Positions 7,301 to 12,778 of a DNA stretch of 22,213 nucleotides are shown here, piece after piece. The notes beneath the pieces are model-generated. The model was not told the DNA's origin. It worked only from the letters and a program-made list of their open reading frames with translations, and made no database searches. Numbering within the stretch: the first letter of the stretch is position 1; every line of letters begins with the position of its first letter. Source of the DNA: Planctomycetota bacterium (GTDB taxonomy: Bacteria > Planctomycetota > PUPC01 > DSUN01). The stretch lies in assembly GCA_016872875.1 (NCBI GenBank), contig VGYW01000093.1:1-22213 (forward strand), read 5' to 3'. Position numbers and translations under genes: made by a program.

Positions 7301-7650
7301 GCGGCATGATGCAATCGCGGCCCGACAAGGTGAACTACCTTCGGGGCCTCAACGGCGAGTTCCGCGGCCTCGCCCCCATCCTGGCCGCGGACGAACCTAA
7401 GGAGAAGCTCTCCGTCGCCCCGCCAGTTGAGACCCTTGAGCGGGTCTTCGAGGGCAAGCGCTACGTCATTGCCCTTCGCACCGACGGCGCCTCCGCCCCG
7501 CTGAAGGCCCGGTTCGGCTTCCCCAAGGGCTTCCGCTGTTCATCCGTGAAGGTGCGCTTCGAGGCGAGGACCATTCAGCCGGCCGCCGAAGGCTTCGACG
7601 ACGACTTCCGCACGCCCCGCACGGTCCACGTCTACGAGCTTACGCCATAG
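4342..7650 (+). CDS. Large secreted multidomain glycoside-hydrolase-like protein
   Basis: 1102 residues. A Sec signal peptide is visible (MRQALVLTTAALLAAMPGVAAQ), so it is exported. Two beta-rich CBM-like regions follow: about 30-250, with NLVKNASFEH and VWFDD, and about 258-450, with ANAGFEALDKEGWPEGW and AWLDDIALFQ. This LVxNxSFE...WxDD signature is typical of jelly-roll carbohydrate-binding modules. A further beta-rich stretch runs to about 745. From about 750 (RGFITINGQPYLPVYW) a TIM-barrel-like domain resembles clan GH-A enzymes, with candidate acidic residues Glu831 (YEIGEGEMQ) and Glu957 (GLETYF); catalytic roles are inferred. AGGAGA (4328-4333) sets the start. Four repeat insertions are translated in frame. 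The barrel looks short, so activity is uncertain. Substrate unknown; sulfatase and sialidase elsewhere in the window fit glycan breakdown. Confidence 0.75.
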   Translation: MRQALVLTTAALLAAMPGVAAQPPSVLFHRVPGNLVKNASFEHNWFNRRFADNRRFLLLSASDMGVGECDGHIDHWRVQAPLPEAWDTSVARVGSRSLRFDKPGQASQLVRFAGEQHWRAGGAHYAMFLPMEERLADQLAKRPIVVGAWCKTEDVPKGAEPQLTAAIECAVRRGPDSVQPVAQGRNQRSVAFSGGTHDWEYKEVRFDVGLDPELDPERLKGTPHWLTVGLVARGGTVWFDDPSCVEQPGGTGVHACGPANAGFEALDKEGWPEGWSKPALWTWFRNDYYTWTGWSHHDAKAFRGGAVSDRMLAFSGNASLRFTVFPGDNFAVESAPIALNQDKPRPLEVRAMVKADNLRTLEIMAKDEAGQWLPQGDFLGDDMEEPGSYNFGTTGAGTYDWCCVRKYFSPRKPVKTLRLFLCARGFDGRIVEKNIVGTAWLDDIALFQHGTVGGASLPRVPTQPTDAPRRYPFKVVDLDFGDRLCGKNTLRAIIEFDKTVPLEQMRHAGVAVSVRSPSGKAAGKDMVILPGEIVQKPTEESPRGYLVGEASYEVAELCKSWEEQCRLSLWVIAGEPTINRVPCAEFSFGTPSKLVEAGVSGYCFYPDEQPVAFASLNVARGSFPELARCEFVLNGKTTIGEVTDLSEILKPQKAPDYINTRNLAQVKLKSEGFKVHPWSAPVLDNAVAVRVRWKEDAGQRRPAYNPDAGQGRPAYNPDAGQGRPAYSTEPIRFGFMERPPKAEFPEKIEKTAVNERGFITINGQPYLPVYWTPHFGIRPEVNYPPMQFKLKAVDLTSIVYAKERMPDGEVKAKLLAKVNEVKTDPKLFQYEIGEGEMQLQDAGWKERVEWCKKAIGWIREADPNHLIAGPSSWLVGHPGHNEAMKAFVPDWDVIGVEASFKAVPEISKVLGPLMDVGGVSPRRDPRDGDIPPTKTRDGDVPPTIRAKRRTAVIVGLETYFYVPNETLRWRGYKSIVNGATGIGLCPSGMMQSRPDKVNYLRGLNGEFRGLAPILAADEPKEKLSVAPPVETLERVFEGKRYVIALRTDGASAPLKARFGFPKGFRCSSVKVRFEARTIQPAAEGFDDDFRTPRTVHVYELTP
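5086..5113. repeat. GGTGGCACAGGC-family palindrome, in frame
   Basis: CACAGGCG (5091-5098) pairs with CGCCTGTG (5103-5110). It is translated as GGTGVHACG in the linker between the two CBM-like domains of the secreted protein. The same family recurs at 13065-13128 inside the acetyltransferase gene. Confidence 0.65.
5694..5721. repeat. GGCGGGGCGTCC-family palindrome, in frame
   Basis: The sequence TGTAGGCGGGGCGTCC followed by CTGCCCCGC is translated as VGGASLPRV in a linker of the secreted protein. It is the reverse orientation of the units at 6427-6525 and 12959-12989. Confidence 0.7.
6427..6525. repeat. Three tandem 33-bp units of the GGGGCAG-GACGCCCC palindrome, in frame
   Basis: Units start at 6427, 6460 and 6493 with an exact 33-bp period and read as DAGQRRPAYNP, DAGQGRPAYNP and DAGQGRPAYST. 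Each unit holds the palindrome GGGGC/GCCCC. Because 33 is a multiple of three, copy number can change without breaking the gene. The first 31 bases of unit 1 are identical to 12959-12989. Confidence 0.85.
7086..7173. repeat. GTGGGCGG/CCGCCCAC repeat cluster, in frame
   Basis: One inverted unit (GTGGGCGGCGTGTCCCC) is followed by two direct units ending in GACATCCCGCCCACA and GACGTCCCGCCCACA. They are translated as GGVSPRRDPRDGDIPPT and RDGDVPPT inside the barrel-like domain of the secreted protein, just before the candidate Glu957 strand. Confidence 0.75.
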
Positions 7651-7664
7651 GGAGGTGGGGGTTT

Positions 7665-7722
7665 GTAGTGCGGCCTTCAGACCGTCTCCCGCGGTGCAGA
7701 GACGGGCTAAAGCCCGCACTAC
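7665..7722. repeat. GTAGTGCGGGCTTTAGCCCGTC-family inverted repeat
   Basis: Arms 7665-7688 and 7699-7722 (24 nt each, near-perfect) enclose a 10-nt loop. It lies just after the stop of the secreted protein and before the oxidoreductase start. No promoter was recognised between the two genes, so they may be co-transcribed with this hairpin in the message. Confidence 0.8.
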
Positions 7723-7768
7723 GAACTCCTTGCGCTGTCCGGGGTACGAAACAACGGAGATGACGACG

Positions 7769-9052
7769 ATGGGCAGCGTGCATGAACCTGCGCGTGAATT
7801 GCCACTCGTGGCCGAGAGCGACGTCGTGGTCGTAGGCGGCGGCCCTGGCGGCCTCATGGCGGCGATTGCCGCGGCGGGAACGGGGGCCAGGACACTGCTC
7901 GTCGAGCGCCACGGCTTCGTCGGCGGCATGGCCACGGCGGGCCTGATGACCAGCTTCAACGGCTTCCGCAACGAGCGCCCGCCCAACCACGTGCAGACGG
8001 TCCGCGGCCTCGCCCAGGAGCTCGTTGACCGCCTCCTCGCCGCCGGCGGGGCCTGCGCTGCAACGGCCCACGGGCACTTCGGAGAGTCGCGGCCCGGCAC
8101 CTGCCCCTACGCCGTGAGCTTCGACCCGGAAGTCCTCAAGTGCGTCGCGCTGGAGATGCTCGCGGAAGCGGACGTGGAGCTCCACCTCCACACCCTCTTC
8201 AGCACGGCCCTGGCCGAGGGCCGCAGCGTCGCCGCCATCGTCGTCGAGAACAAGTCGGGCCGGCAGGCCATTCGGGGCAAGCTCTACGTGGACGCCACGG
8301 GCGATGGCGACCTGGCGGCCCGGGCGGGCGCACGGTTCGAGAAGGCTGCGCCGCGAGGCGAGCGAATGATGGCCATGTCCCTCATGTACCGCGTGACGGG
8401 CCTCCCCGAGCCGGCCGCGGACAGGCCGCGCCTCTGGTGCAACGGCCTCACGACCCGTTGGGGGCCGGGTGTGGGCGAGGCCGACGGCTCGGACGCCGCA
8501 GACCTCACCCGGGCCGAGGTCCAGGCCCGCCGCGCCCTCCAGCAGCACGTCGCGAAGCTGCGCGAGGAGTTCCCCGAAGCCAGGCTCGTCGAGACCGCCG
8601 CCACCATCGGGGTCCGCGAGACGCGCCGCATCGCCGGCCTCTACACCATCACGGAGGACGACGTGCTGAGCGGCCGCCCACAGCCCGATTCGGTCGCCGT
8701 GAGCTCGAACCCCGTGCCGAACTACTACGGCCAGAGGCGATTCCTCGACCACCTTGGCTTCGAGGTGCCCTACCGCAGCCTCGTCCCCGCCGACCTCGAC
8801 AACGTTCTGCTCGCCGGCCGCTGCATCTCGGCCTCCCAGCCCGCCTTTCAGTCGGCCCGCAGCATGGCCCCCTGCATGGCCATCTCCCAGGCGGCCGGCA
8901 CCGCGGCCGCGCTCTGCGTCGTCTCTGGGTGCCGCCCTGCCGCCCTCGACGTGGCCGCGCTCCAGGCTCGCCTGGAGCGCGACGGCGCCGTCGTCCGGGT
9001 GCCGCCCAAGGAAAGGAGCCGAGGCCAGAAGGTTGTAGGTGTTGGGGATTAG
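7769..9052 (+). CDS. FAD-dependent oxidoreductase (FAD_oxidored family)
   Basis: 427 residues from ATG 7769. The Rossmann FAD-binding motif is GGGPGG at 23-28, followed by the ribose-binding Glu46 in LLVERHGFVGGMAT. A second typical motif is DATGDGDLAARAG, and the C-terminal signature is NVLLAGRCISASQPAFQSAR followed by AISQAAGTAAAL. These are hallmarks of the FAD_oxidored family, common in PVC bacteria next to glycan-degradation genes. The redox substrate is unknown. GGAG (7756-7759) lies nine bases before ATG 7769, which I prefer to ATG 7760. The annotation could extend to 7655 only by translating the upstream hairpin, which I reject. The last residues (KVVGVGD) are encoded by the low-complexity repeat that also holds the TAG stop. 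Confidence 0.85.
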   Translation: MGSVHEPARELPLVAESDVVVVGGGPGGLMAAIAAAGTGARTLLVERHGFVGGMATAGLMTSFNGFRNERPPNHVQTVRGLAQELVDRLLAAGGACAATAHGHFGESRPGTCPYAVSFDPEVLKCVALEMLAEADVELHLHTLFSTALAEGRSVAAIVVENKSGRQAIRGKLYVDATGDGDLAARAGARFEKAAPRGERMMAMSLMYRVTGLPEPAADRPRLWCNGLTTRWGPGVGEADGSDAADLTRAEVQARRALQQHVAKLREEFPEARLVETAATIGVRETRRIAGLYTITEDDVLSGRPQPDSVAVSSNPVPNYYGQRRFLDHLGFEVPYRSLVPADLDNVLLAGRCISASQPAFQSARSMAPCMAISQAAGTAAALCVVSGCRPAALDVAALQARLERDGAVVRVPPKERSRGQKVVGVGD

Positions 9053-9141
9053 GTGTTGGCGGTGAGGAGAGAGGCAGCGCCAGCCCCGCATCAGTTTCCT
9101 TCCTCGATTGCCCCAACACCCACCACCTGACACCCAACACC
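9031..9141. repeat. Imperfect hairpin of GGTGTTGG-type low-complexity arms
   Basis: The left arm 9031-9059 is rich in GGTGTTGG units. The right arm 9113-9141 is its imperfect complement (CCAACACC units). The stop codon of the oxidoreductase (9050-9052) lies in the left arm. The position between two convergent genes suits a bidirectional boundary. Confidence 0.6.
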
Positions 9142-9153
9142 GTTCCCCTTCAG

Positions 9154-9393
9154 TCAGTACCTCCCATACGTCCGAGCTACCTCGATCATCGCGAGGATGT
9201 TCTCCTCTGGGGTATCCCGGCCGCACTGGTCGCCGTAGGCCATCCACAGCGGCGGGTCGTGGTAGAGATAGATGTCCCAGAACGGCTTCCCCGTGAGGCG
9301 GCAGGGGATCATATTCGACATGTCCGGCGCGGCGGGCACGCAATCGGGCTGCCCATTCCGCATCGCCACGAGCATTCGCTCTCTCGACGTCAT
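9154..9393 (-). pseudogene. UroD-family remnant with deleted interior
   Basis: A 79-residue frame. Residues 1-54 (MTSRERMLVAMRNGQPD, PDMSNMIPCRLTGKPFW, DIYLYHDPPLW) look like the N-terminus of a uroporphyrinogen-decarboxylase-like protein of the methyltransferase/UroD superfamily. The last 20 or so residues (DTPEENILAMIEVARTYGRY) look like that family's C-terminus. The intervening couple of hundred residues or more, including most of the barrel, are absent, with no stop or frameshift at the junction (near WMAYGDQCGRD). It cannot be a functional enzyme. Its ATG is one base downstream of the stop of the PAPS-reductase-family gene, so it would be the last frame of that operon. Confidence 0.75.
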
Positions 9394-9394
9394 C

Positions 9395-10408
9395 CTATTC
9401 TCGCGCTGCGGCTCGCAAGGAGCTAAGCGGCACACGCTTGCCCTTCTCGTGAAGGTAGGTATACCTGCCCTTCTGGGCCTTTTCCACCTTGACCAGTTTG
9501 TCGAAGATCTCGGGGTGGACGCGCAGCAGGCCTTCAAAGTCGGCCCTCGACTTGTAAGCCCCACACCAGCACTCCCCCGAACAACCGAGTTCAACAGTCG
9601 GGTTCTGCGGCAGTTTACAGCGCTTGAAGTAGGCATCCACCTGCTCGTCGGACCAGTTGAAGATGGCGCTCACCGAGAAGCACCTGAAGGCCGGGTGGAA
9701 CCAGATAGGCACATATGTGGCCCTGATAGGCGACTCTGCGGCACGGATGCCATCGTAGACGACCTTCGGCCCTTCAACTTGCGCCAGATACCGCCTGATT
9801 GGCGCTACCTTCAGCGTCTCGCAGCACCAGCGCGAACGCACCCCGGGGATCCCCCACTTCTTGGCGATCTCAAAGAAATCGTGTTGGGGCCGCACCGTCA
9901 CGAGCGGAACCCCCATCCTATCGCAGATGGCCTTCACGTACTCCTCGACCTCCGGAAACCCGGCCGTCGTGTCCACATGCAGCGCCGTCACTTCCGCCTT
10001 GGCCCTCCTCGCCAGCTTCCTCACATACTCCAACGTGCAAACACTGTCCCTCCCGCCGCTGAAGAGAACGAAAGGCCGTCCCATGCTGAGGGCCTTCAGA
10101 ATATCAGGCGAGCCAACGGCGACCCTGGTTCTTGCATCGACTGCTTCGTCACGAGTCAAAGAACACGTCCTTAGTCTGCCGTTCCCGTCCGGGTGAACAA
10201 CGCAAAGGGGCTTGACCGAGGCACCAGCGACCCACCGGGACATGAGGGTGCCCGCTGTGCGACAGGAAGGGCACACCAATCTGAGTCCTGGGAGGCGCTT
10301 TGACGCAAGAAGCTCTGCCGCCCGGGTCCAGGCGGCCTCGAAGCCGTTTCCTGTGGGTTGTCGGCCAGGGGTGAGTCGCCGCGTGGGACCGTGCTTGTGC
10401 TCACGCAT
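9395..10408 (-). CDS. PAPS-reductase-family PP-loop enzyme with N-terminal zinc ribbon
   Basis: 337 residues. The PP-loop SGGRDS at 117-122 marks an ATP pyrophosphatase of the PAPS reductase family (PF01507), which adenylates or binds adenylated sulfur substrates. CC at 195-196 (RWCCETLK) and, 80 residues on, C276-x3-C280-x-C282 resemble the CC-X80-CxxC ligands of the [4Fe-4S] cluster in APS reductases; the DNA phosphorothioation protein DndC is a related enzyme. An N-terminal CxxC...CxxH pattern (C46, C49, C69, H72) suggests a zinc ribbon. ATG 10408 overlaps the upstream stop by eight bases and has GGAG upstream. An alternative start further upstream would read through the previous gene and is rejected. 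It is the fourth gene of the operon; the ParB-like partner also recalls IbrA/IbrB of E. coli. Confidence 0.85.
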   Translation of the reverse strand: MREHKHGPTRRLTPGRQPTGNGFEAAWTRAAELLASKRLPGLRLVCPSCRTAGTLMSRWVAGASVKPLCVVHPDGNGRLRTCSLTRDEAVDARTRVAVGSPDILKALSMGRPFVLFSGGRDSVCTLEYVRKLARRAKAEVTALHVDTTAGFPEVEEYVKAICDRMGVPLVTVRPQHDFFEIAKKWGIPGVRSRWCCETLKVAPIRRYLAQVEGPKVVYDGIRAAESPIRATYVPIWFHPAFRCFSVSAIFNWSDEQVDAYFKRCKLPQNPTVELGCSGECWCGAYKSRADFEGLLRVHPEIFDKLVKVEKAQKGRYTYLHEKGKRVPLSSLRAAARE

Positions 10409-11042
10409 GAGGGGCCAAGCTCCGCAGTCTCTTGACGAATTCGAACCATCCTGGCTCGTTGACGTTCTCCGTTCTCTGCTTGTCGAGCGAGTAGAGATAC
10501 CAGAAGCTCTCGTAGCCCGCTTCTTGTGCGCCCTCCTCAAGGGCATTCTGGCTCCCTTCCTCGCAGCACTCGGCGAAGAGCCACACCCGCGGCACGTACT
10601 CCCGCACCGCCTCCACGTATCCCCGCATCTCCACGTCGATGCGCCTGATGGCCTCCTTGCAACTGATGATAGCCAGCGCATCCTGGCGTCTGACGAAGCG
10701 GAAGTCCATGACAGGGTCCCCCACTGCATCTCCACCATCCCAGGCATGCTCCCACTTGTTCCTGTGAATGATGATGTCGCACTCTCGGGAAGGTCTGCTC
10801 TTGGACTCATCAAGGACCACGCCCCAACTCGCGGTAACGTCCTGCCCTGCAAGCAACTTGCGGACCCGGTAGATCAGCAAAGCGGAGAACCGAAGCCCAC
10901 GCACGAAGGGCAGGATGGTCTTACGTGCCTCGAACAACCCCTCGTCCACTCGCCACCGGTGCAAGGACGTGTATAGGGTGTCTAGGCTCTCGTAGAGGAA
11001 GCCGTTGCTCAGGCCTTCCGAGGCGCGTCTACGGCCGGACAT
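10401..11042 (-). CDS. Hypothetical protein, possible PD-(D/E)XK-like nuclease fold
   Basis: 213 residues, third gene of the operon. No family is recognised with certainty. The central pattern is consistent with the restriction-endonuclease-like core: a beta strand ending in an acidic residue (RECDIIIH, Asp89), a linker, then a hydrophobic strand with Lys (ALAIISCKEAI, Lys129), followed by a helix. The residue two before Lys129 is Ser127, not the canonical Asp/Glu. Glu130 could substitute, or the site may be inactive. ATG 11042 is preferred over 11078 because GGAGGGG lies seven bases upstream. It overlaps the preceding gene by 14 bases and the next by eight, indicating coupled translation. 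A plain regulatory or structural protein is equally possible. Confidence 0.7.
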   Translation of the reverse strand: MSGRRRASEGLSNGFLYESLDTLYTSLHRWRVDEGLFEARKTILPFVRGLRFSALLIYRVRKLLAGQDVTASWGVVLDESKSRPSRECDIIIHRNKWEHAWDGGDAVGDPVMDFRFVRRQDALAIISCKEAIRRIDVEMRGYVEAVREYVPRVWLFAECCEEGSQNALEEGAQEAGYESFWYLYSLDKQRTENVNEPGWFEFVKRLRSLAPHA

Positions 11043-11736
11043 TGCTTGTCCCCTCCGGCAGGACGAAGAGCTGGACAAGCTTGGTTATGCTTACACGGCG
11101 CTCTCGGGCGCAGGCCATCAGACGCCTCTGACCCTCCGCCGAGATCGTGAACATGGCAACCGAGTCCTCCAACACAGCGGAAAGGACGTTACGGCTACCC
11201 GTGAGCTTAGCGAGGCGGTCCCGCATGCCACCCAGGGAGGAGCGATCGCTTGGGGCGGGCAGCCTGATCACGTAGGTTTGGATCTCACGGGTGGCCTTGA
11301 CGCGGCGGAGCACAGCTCCGATCGGAACCTTCGCATGCTTCTTGCGAAACGACACCACATCCCGCACCTCGTTCGGCGTCAGCAGCCCATTGACATATTC
11401 AGACGCCACTACGAACTGCTCAGCGGGTGGGAGTGCGTTCAAGCGGTATGCCACATCCACACTCGTAAGACGCCCTTCTCGGATCAACTGTTTGACAGGC
11501 TCCGAAAGCTTCGCCACGCTGGCGAACTCTCGGAGCATCTCTGTGGACACATCAAGGACTCTGGACACAGCTTTGAGGTCCCCCAAGGTCTCTCGAGCTA
11601 CCTCAAGCTCGCGGGCAACCGTCAGCAGGTCCAGTGATCGTCGCGTACGGCGGGTGCTGGCTATCAGGTAAGCCAGCGCCTTCTCAAGCCGCGTCTTGGA
11701 TACCGGCCCCAACCGCGACCGACGAGATGCACTCAC
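11029..11736 (-). CDS. ParB-type HTH protein lacking the ParB N-terminal domain
   Basis: 235 residues, second gene of the operon. Residues about 35-130 match the helical DNA-binding region of ParB/KorB proteins (ARELEVARETLGDLKAVSRV, VSTEMLREF, EPVKQLIREGRLTSVDVAYR, LTPNEVRDVV). The CTP-binding ParB N-terminal domain is absent. The remaining C-terminal 100 residues (about 150-235) are unassigned. The start is GTG 11736, which forms a GTGA overlap with the stop of the ParB-like gene (11733), a classic coupled junction; AGGGG lies upstream. It may form a complex with the preceding ParB-like protein and bring the following enzymes to DNA. Confidence 0.75.
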   Translation of the reverse strand: MSASRRSRLGPVSKTRLEKALAYLIASTRRTRRSLDLLTVARELEVARETLGDLKAVSRVLDVSTEMLREFASVAKLSEPVKQLIREGRLTSVDVAYRLNALPPAEQFVVASEYVNGLLTPNEVRDVVSFRKKHAKVPIGAVLRRVKATREIQTYVIRLPAPSDRSSLGGMRDRLAKLTGSRNVLSAVLEDSVAMFTISAEGQRRLMACARERRVSITKLVQLFVLPEGTSNVRP

Positions 11737-12590
11737 TTGAGGAACCCCTGGTCCCTGAGCCACTTCTCGATGGCGAGGGCCGCGATCTCCTCGCGCTCCA
11801 TCGCCATGGCGTGCTCCGCGCTCTCCAGGCCCTGCCACAGAGCATCAGTGAGGTCAACCGAAATCTTCCGCCGAATCCGCGGCTTCTTGGCCTCGCGCTC
11901 CAGCTCGTCTTCGCTGGCACTGCGGGCCTTTGGGTTCTCCCGGGCGTACTCCATGAGATTGCGTTTTTCCCTGGCTGTGGGGAGCCTAGCCATGACCCTC
12001 ACCATACGGTCCGCGCGCTGTCGATCGTCGTCGGCCCAGTCAACCACTCGCTTTACATCGAAGTCTCTAACCTTCTTCGCGCGCAAGAGTTCCATTGCTT
12101 CCTTGGAGGCGCGCTCCTTGATCTTGAGATACCGGTTGATGCGCGTGACAGAGAACCCCGTCTCCCGCGATAGCCTGCGCATGTCTTTTCCGAAATGGCG
12201 ATAGAGCGCGGTCACGGCCTCAGCGGCATCGGCATGGTTGAGTTCCATACGGTGCAGGTTCTCGGCAAGCGAGCGGATCTTCGCTTCGGTCGCGCTGATC
12301 TTGCCGGTGAAGATCGCAGGTATTGCCTTCCACCTTTGAGGGTCCTTCTTGGCAAGCACCTCAGCGTACGCGTTGAAGCGCCTCTGCCCAATGACGAGTT
12401 GGTACTTCGGTTGACTCTTGGGATAGTCCCCCTCGAACTCCCCCCAGAGGACCACGGGTTGCAGAAGCCCGAACTCCACGATGCTCTCAGCAAGCTCAGC
12501 GAGGTCCGCTTGCGCTCCACCGTGCCGAACGTTCATCTCGCTGATAGCGATTGCATCCAGGGGGATGCGTCGTATCTCTTGTTCCACCAT
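11733..12590 (-). CDS. ParB-like protein with C-terminal RHH-like domain
   Basis: 285 residues, first gene of the operon. It has the ParB N-terminal domain: NVR at 20-22, LAELAESIVEFGLLQPVVL, and GQRRFNA at 68-74 in place of the GERRxxA nucleotide-binding motif. ENLHRMELNHADAAEAV at 110-126 is the second ParB box, and an HTH lies at about 135-160. The last 45 residues (KISVDLTDALWQGLESAEHA, AIEKWLRD) resemble a ribbon-helix-helix DNA-binding domain. No ParA lies nearby, so chromosome partition is unlikely. IbrB-like or DNA-targeting roles fit better. Start 12590 is chosen because AGGGAG (12599-12604) is eight bases away; ATG 12596 is only two bases from it. Confidence 0.8.
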   Translation of the reverse strand: MVEQEIRRIPLDAIAISEMNVRHGGAQADLAELAESIVEFGLLQPVVLWGEFEGDYPKSQPKYQLVIGQRRFNAYAEVLAKKDPQRWKAIPAIFTGKISATEAKIRSLAENLHRMELNHADAAEAVTALYRHFGKDMRRLSRETGFSVTRINRYLKIKERASKEAMELLRAKKVRDFDVKRVVDWADDDRQRADRMVRVMARLPTAREKRNLMEYARENPKARSASEDELEREAKKPRIRRKISVDLTDALWQGLESAEHAMAMEREEIAALAIEKWLRDQGFLK

Positions 12591-12690
12591 GGACATAGCT
12601 CCCTAGCCGAAGCGGCAACAAGAAGCGCTGACGGCGCGGGGCCGGGGTTCTCGCGCCAGCAGGCCCAGTGACTCTCCCGTCCCGTCACGG

Positions 12691-12719
12691 AATATACCTC
12701 CCAACCGCTAGCCTGTCAA
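12691..12719 (-). promoter_or_regulatory. Near-consensus sigma70-type promoter of the ParB/PAPS-reductase operon
   Basis: On the minus strand: -35 TTGACA (12714-12719), exactly 17 bp, -10 TATATT (12691-12696; 5 of 6 bases). The predicted start near 12684 gives a leader of about 90 nt before ATG 12590. A GTGAC/GTCAC inverted repeat at 12669-12689 lies across the start point and could be an operator, but this is weak. Apart from this, 12597-12778 holds no gene. Confidence 0.7.
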
Positions 12720-12778
12720 GGCGGACTCAGTTGGACACGGCAACGCGGTCCCAAGACTCGGCATAGACGGTTCCTCTC

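Noticed and set aside
7655..7768. N-terminal extension of the oxidoreductase
   Set aside because: It translates an intergenic hairpin; GGAG at 7756-7759 supports ATG 7769.
9272..10174. 300-residue plus-strand frame across the PAPS-reductase gene
   Set aside because: It is antisense to a clear PP-loop enzyme and has no recognisable domain or ribosome-binding site.
11733..12590. Chromosome or plasmid partition locus (parAB)
   Set aside because: No ParA ATPase and no parS-like repeats were seen; the partners are sulfur-type and possible nuclease-fold proteins.
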